A stretch of DNA of 6,074 nucleotides from OMOG01 sp041485845 (lineage in GTDB: Bacteria > Acidobacteriota > Terriglobia > Bryobacterales > Bryobacteraceae), in NCBI GenBank assembly GCA_041485845.1, contig JBGPKH010000558.1, positions 1 to 6,074 on the forward strand, in the 5' to 3' direction. How positions within the stretch are numbered: position 1 is the stretch's first letter; every line of letters starts with the position of its first letter. Below are positions 6,055 through 6,074 of this stretch, one piece after another. A program made the position numbers and the translations under genes. The notes beneath the pieces are model-generated. The model was not told where the DNA came from. It was given only the letters and a program-made list of their open reading frames with translations, and made no database searches.

Positions 6055-6074
6055 TGGCGGCGTTTTGGCGCGCA

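Larger units (their letters stand above)
5620..6074. other. Gene-free right end
   Basis: These 455 bp hold no convincing gene. The minus-strand open frame across 5746-6018 mostly translates the 19-bp tandem array and looks like an artefact. Besides the pump's upstream signals, the region contains a transition zone (about 5700-5841), the tandem array (5842-5993) and a strongly G-skewed tail (5994-6060). No transposase, tRNA or terminal inverted repeat was seen. Confidence 0.55.

Overview
This 6,074-bp window holds three protein genes in two unrelated blocks that face each other. The organism is a GC-rich Gram-negative bacterium, because the main operon encodes an inner-membrane RND efflux pump and its periplasmic adaptor. 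The permease-then-adaptor gene order and the permease's sequence style remind me of soil Acidobacteriota of the Solibacter/Bryobacter type. That assignment is from memory and is tentative.

Left block (1-654, + strand): a 205-residue protein made almost entirely of a SAVED domain, the cyclic-oligonucleotide sensor of CBASS and some type III CRISPR effectors. No effector domain (nuclease, protease, TIR, transmembrane) is attached. All three forward frames are closed by stop codons before position 35. It is therefore either a stand-alone sensor or the 3' remnant of a broken SAVED effector. Any cyclase, effector or Cap2/Cap3-type partner would lie to the left of the window.

Middle (655-940): a convergent intergenic region. 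It holds a good candidate rho-independent terminator for the minus-strand operon and a second, nested hairpin.

Right block (941-5619, - strand): a two-gene efflux operon. The HAE1-type RND permease (1,116 aa) comes first, and the membrane-fusion adaptor (443 aa) overlaps it by 4 bp (ATGA). No outer-membrane factor follows, so the pump probably borrows a TolC-like channel encoded elsewhere. The permease keeps the paired TM4 aspartates but has alanine where AcrB has its TM10 lysine. It also carries a Ser/Thr/Ala/Gly/Asn-rich insert in the second porter half.

Right end (5620-6074): 455 bp without a convincing gene. It holds a candidate promoter and a 7-bp inverted repeat upstream of the pump, a minisatellite of eight 19-bp GC-rich units (5842-5993), and a run of five G4+ tracts fitting a G-quadruplex motif (6012-6054).

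The two gene blocks show no functional link beyond adjacency. I see no complete novel system here. The most unusual items are the effector-less SAVED gene, the 19-bp array with its adjoining G-tract region, and the permease's TM10 substitution.
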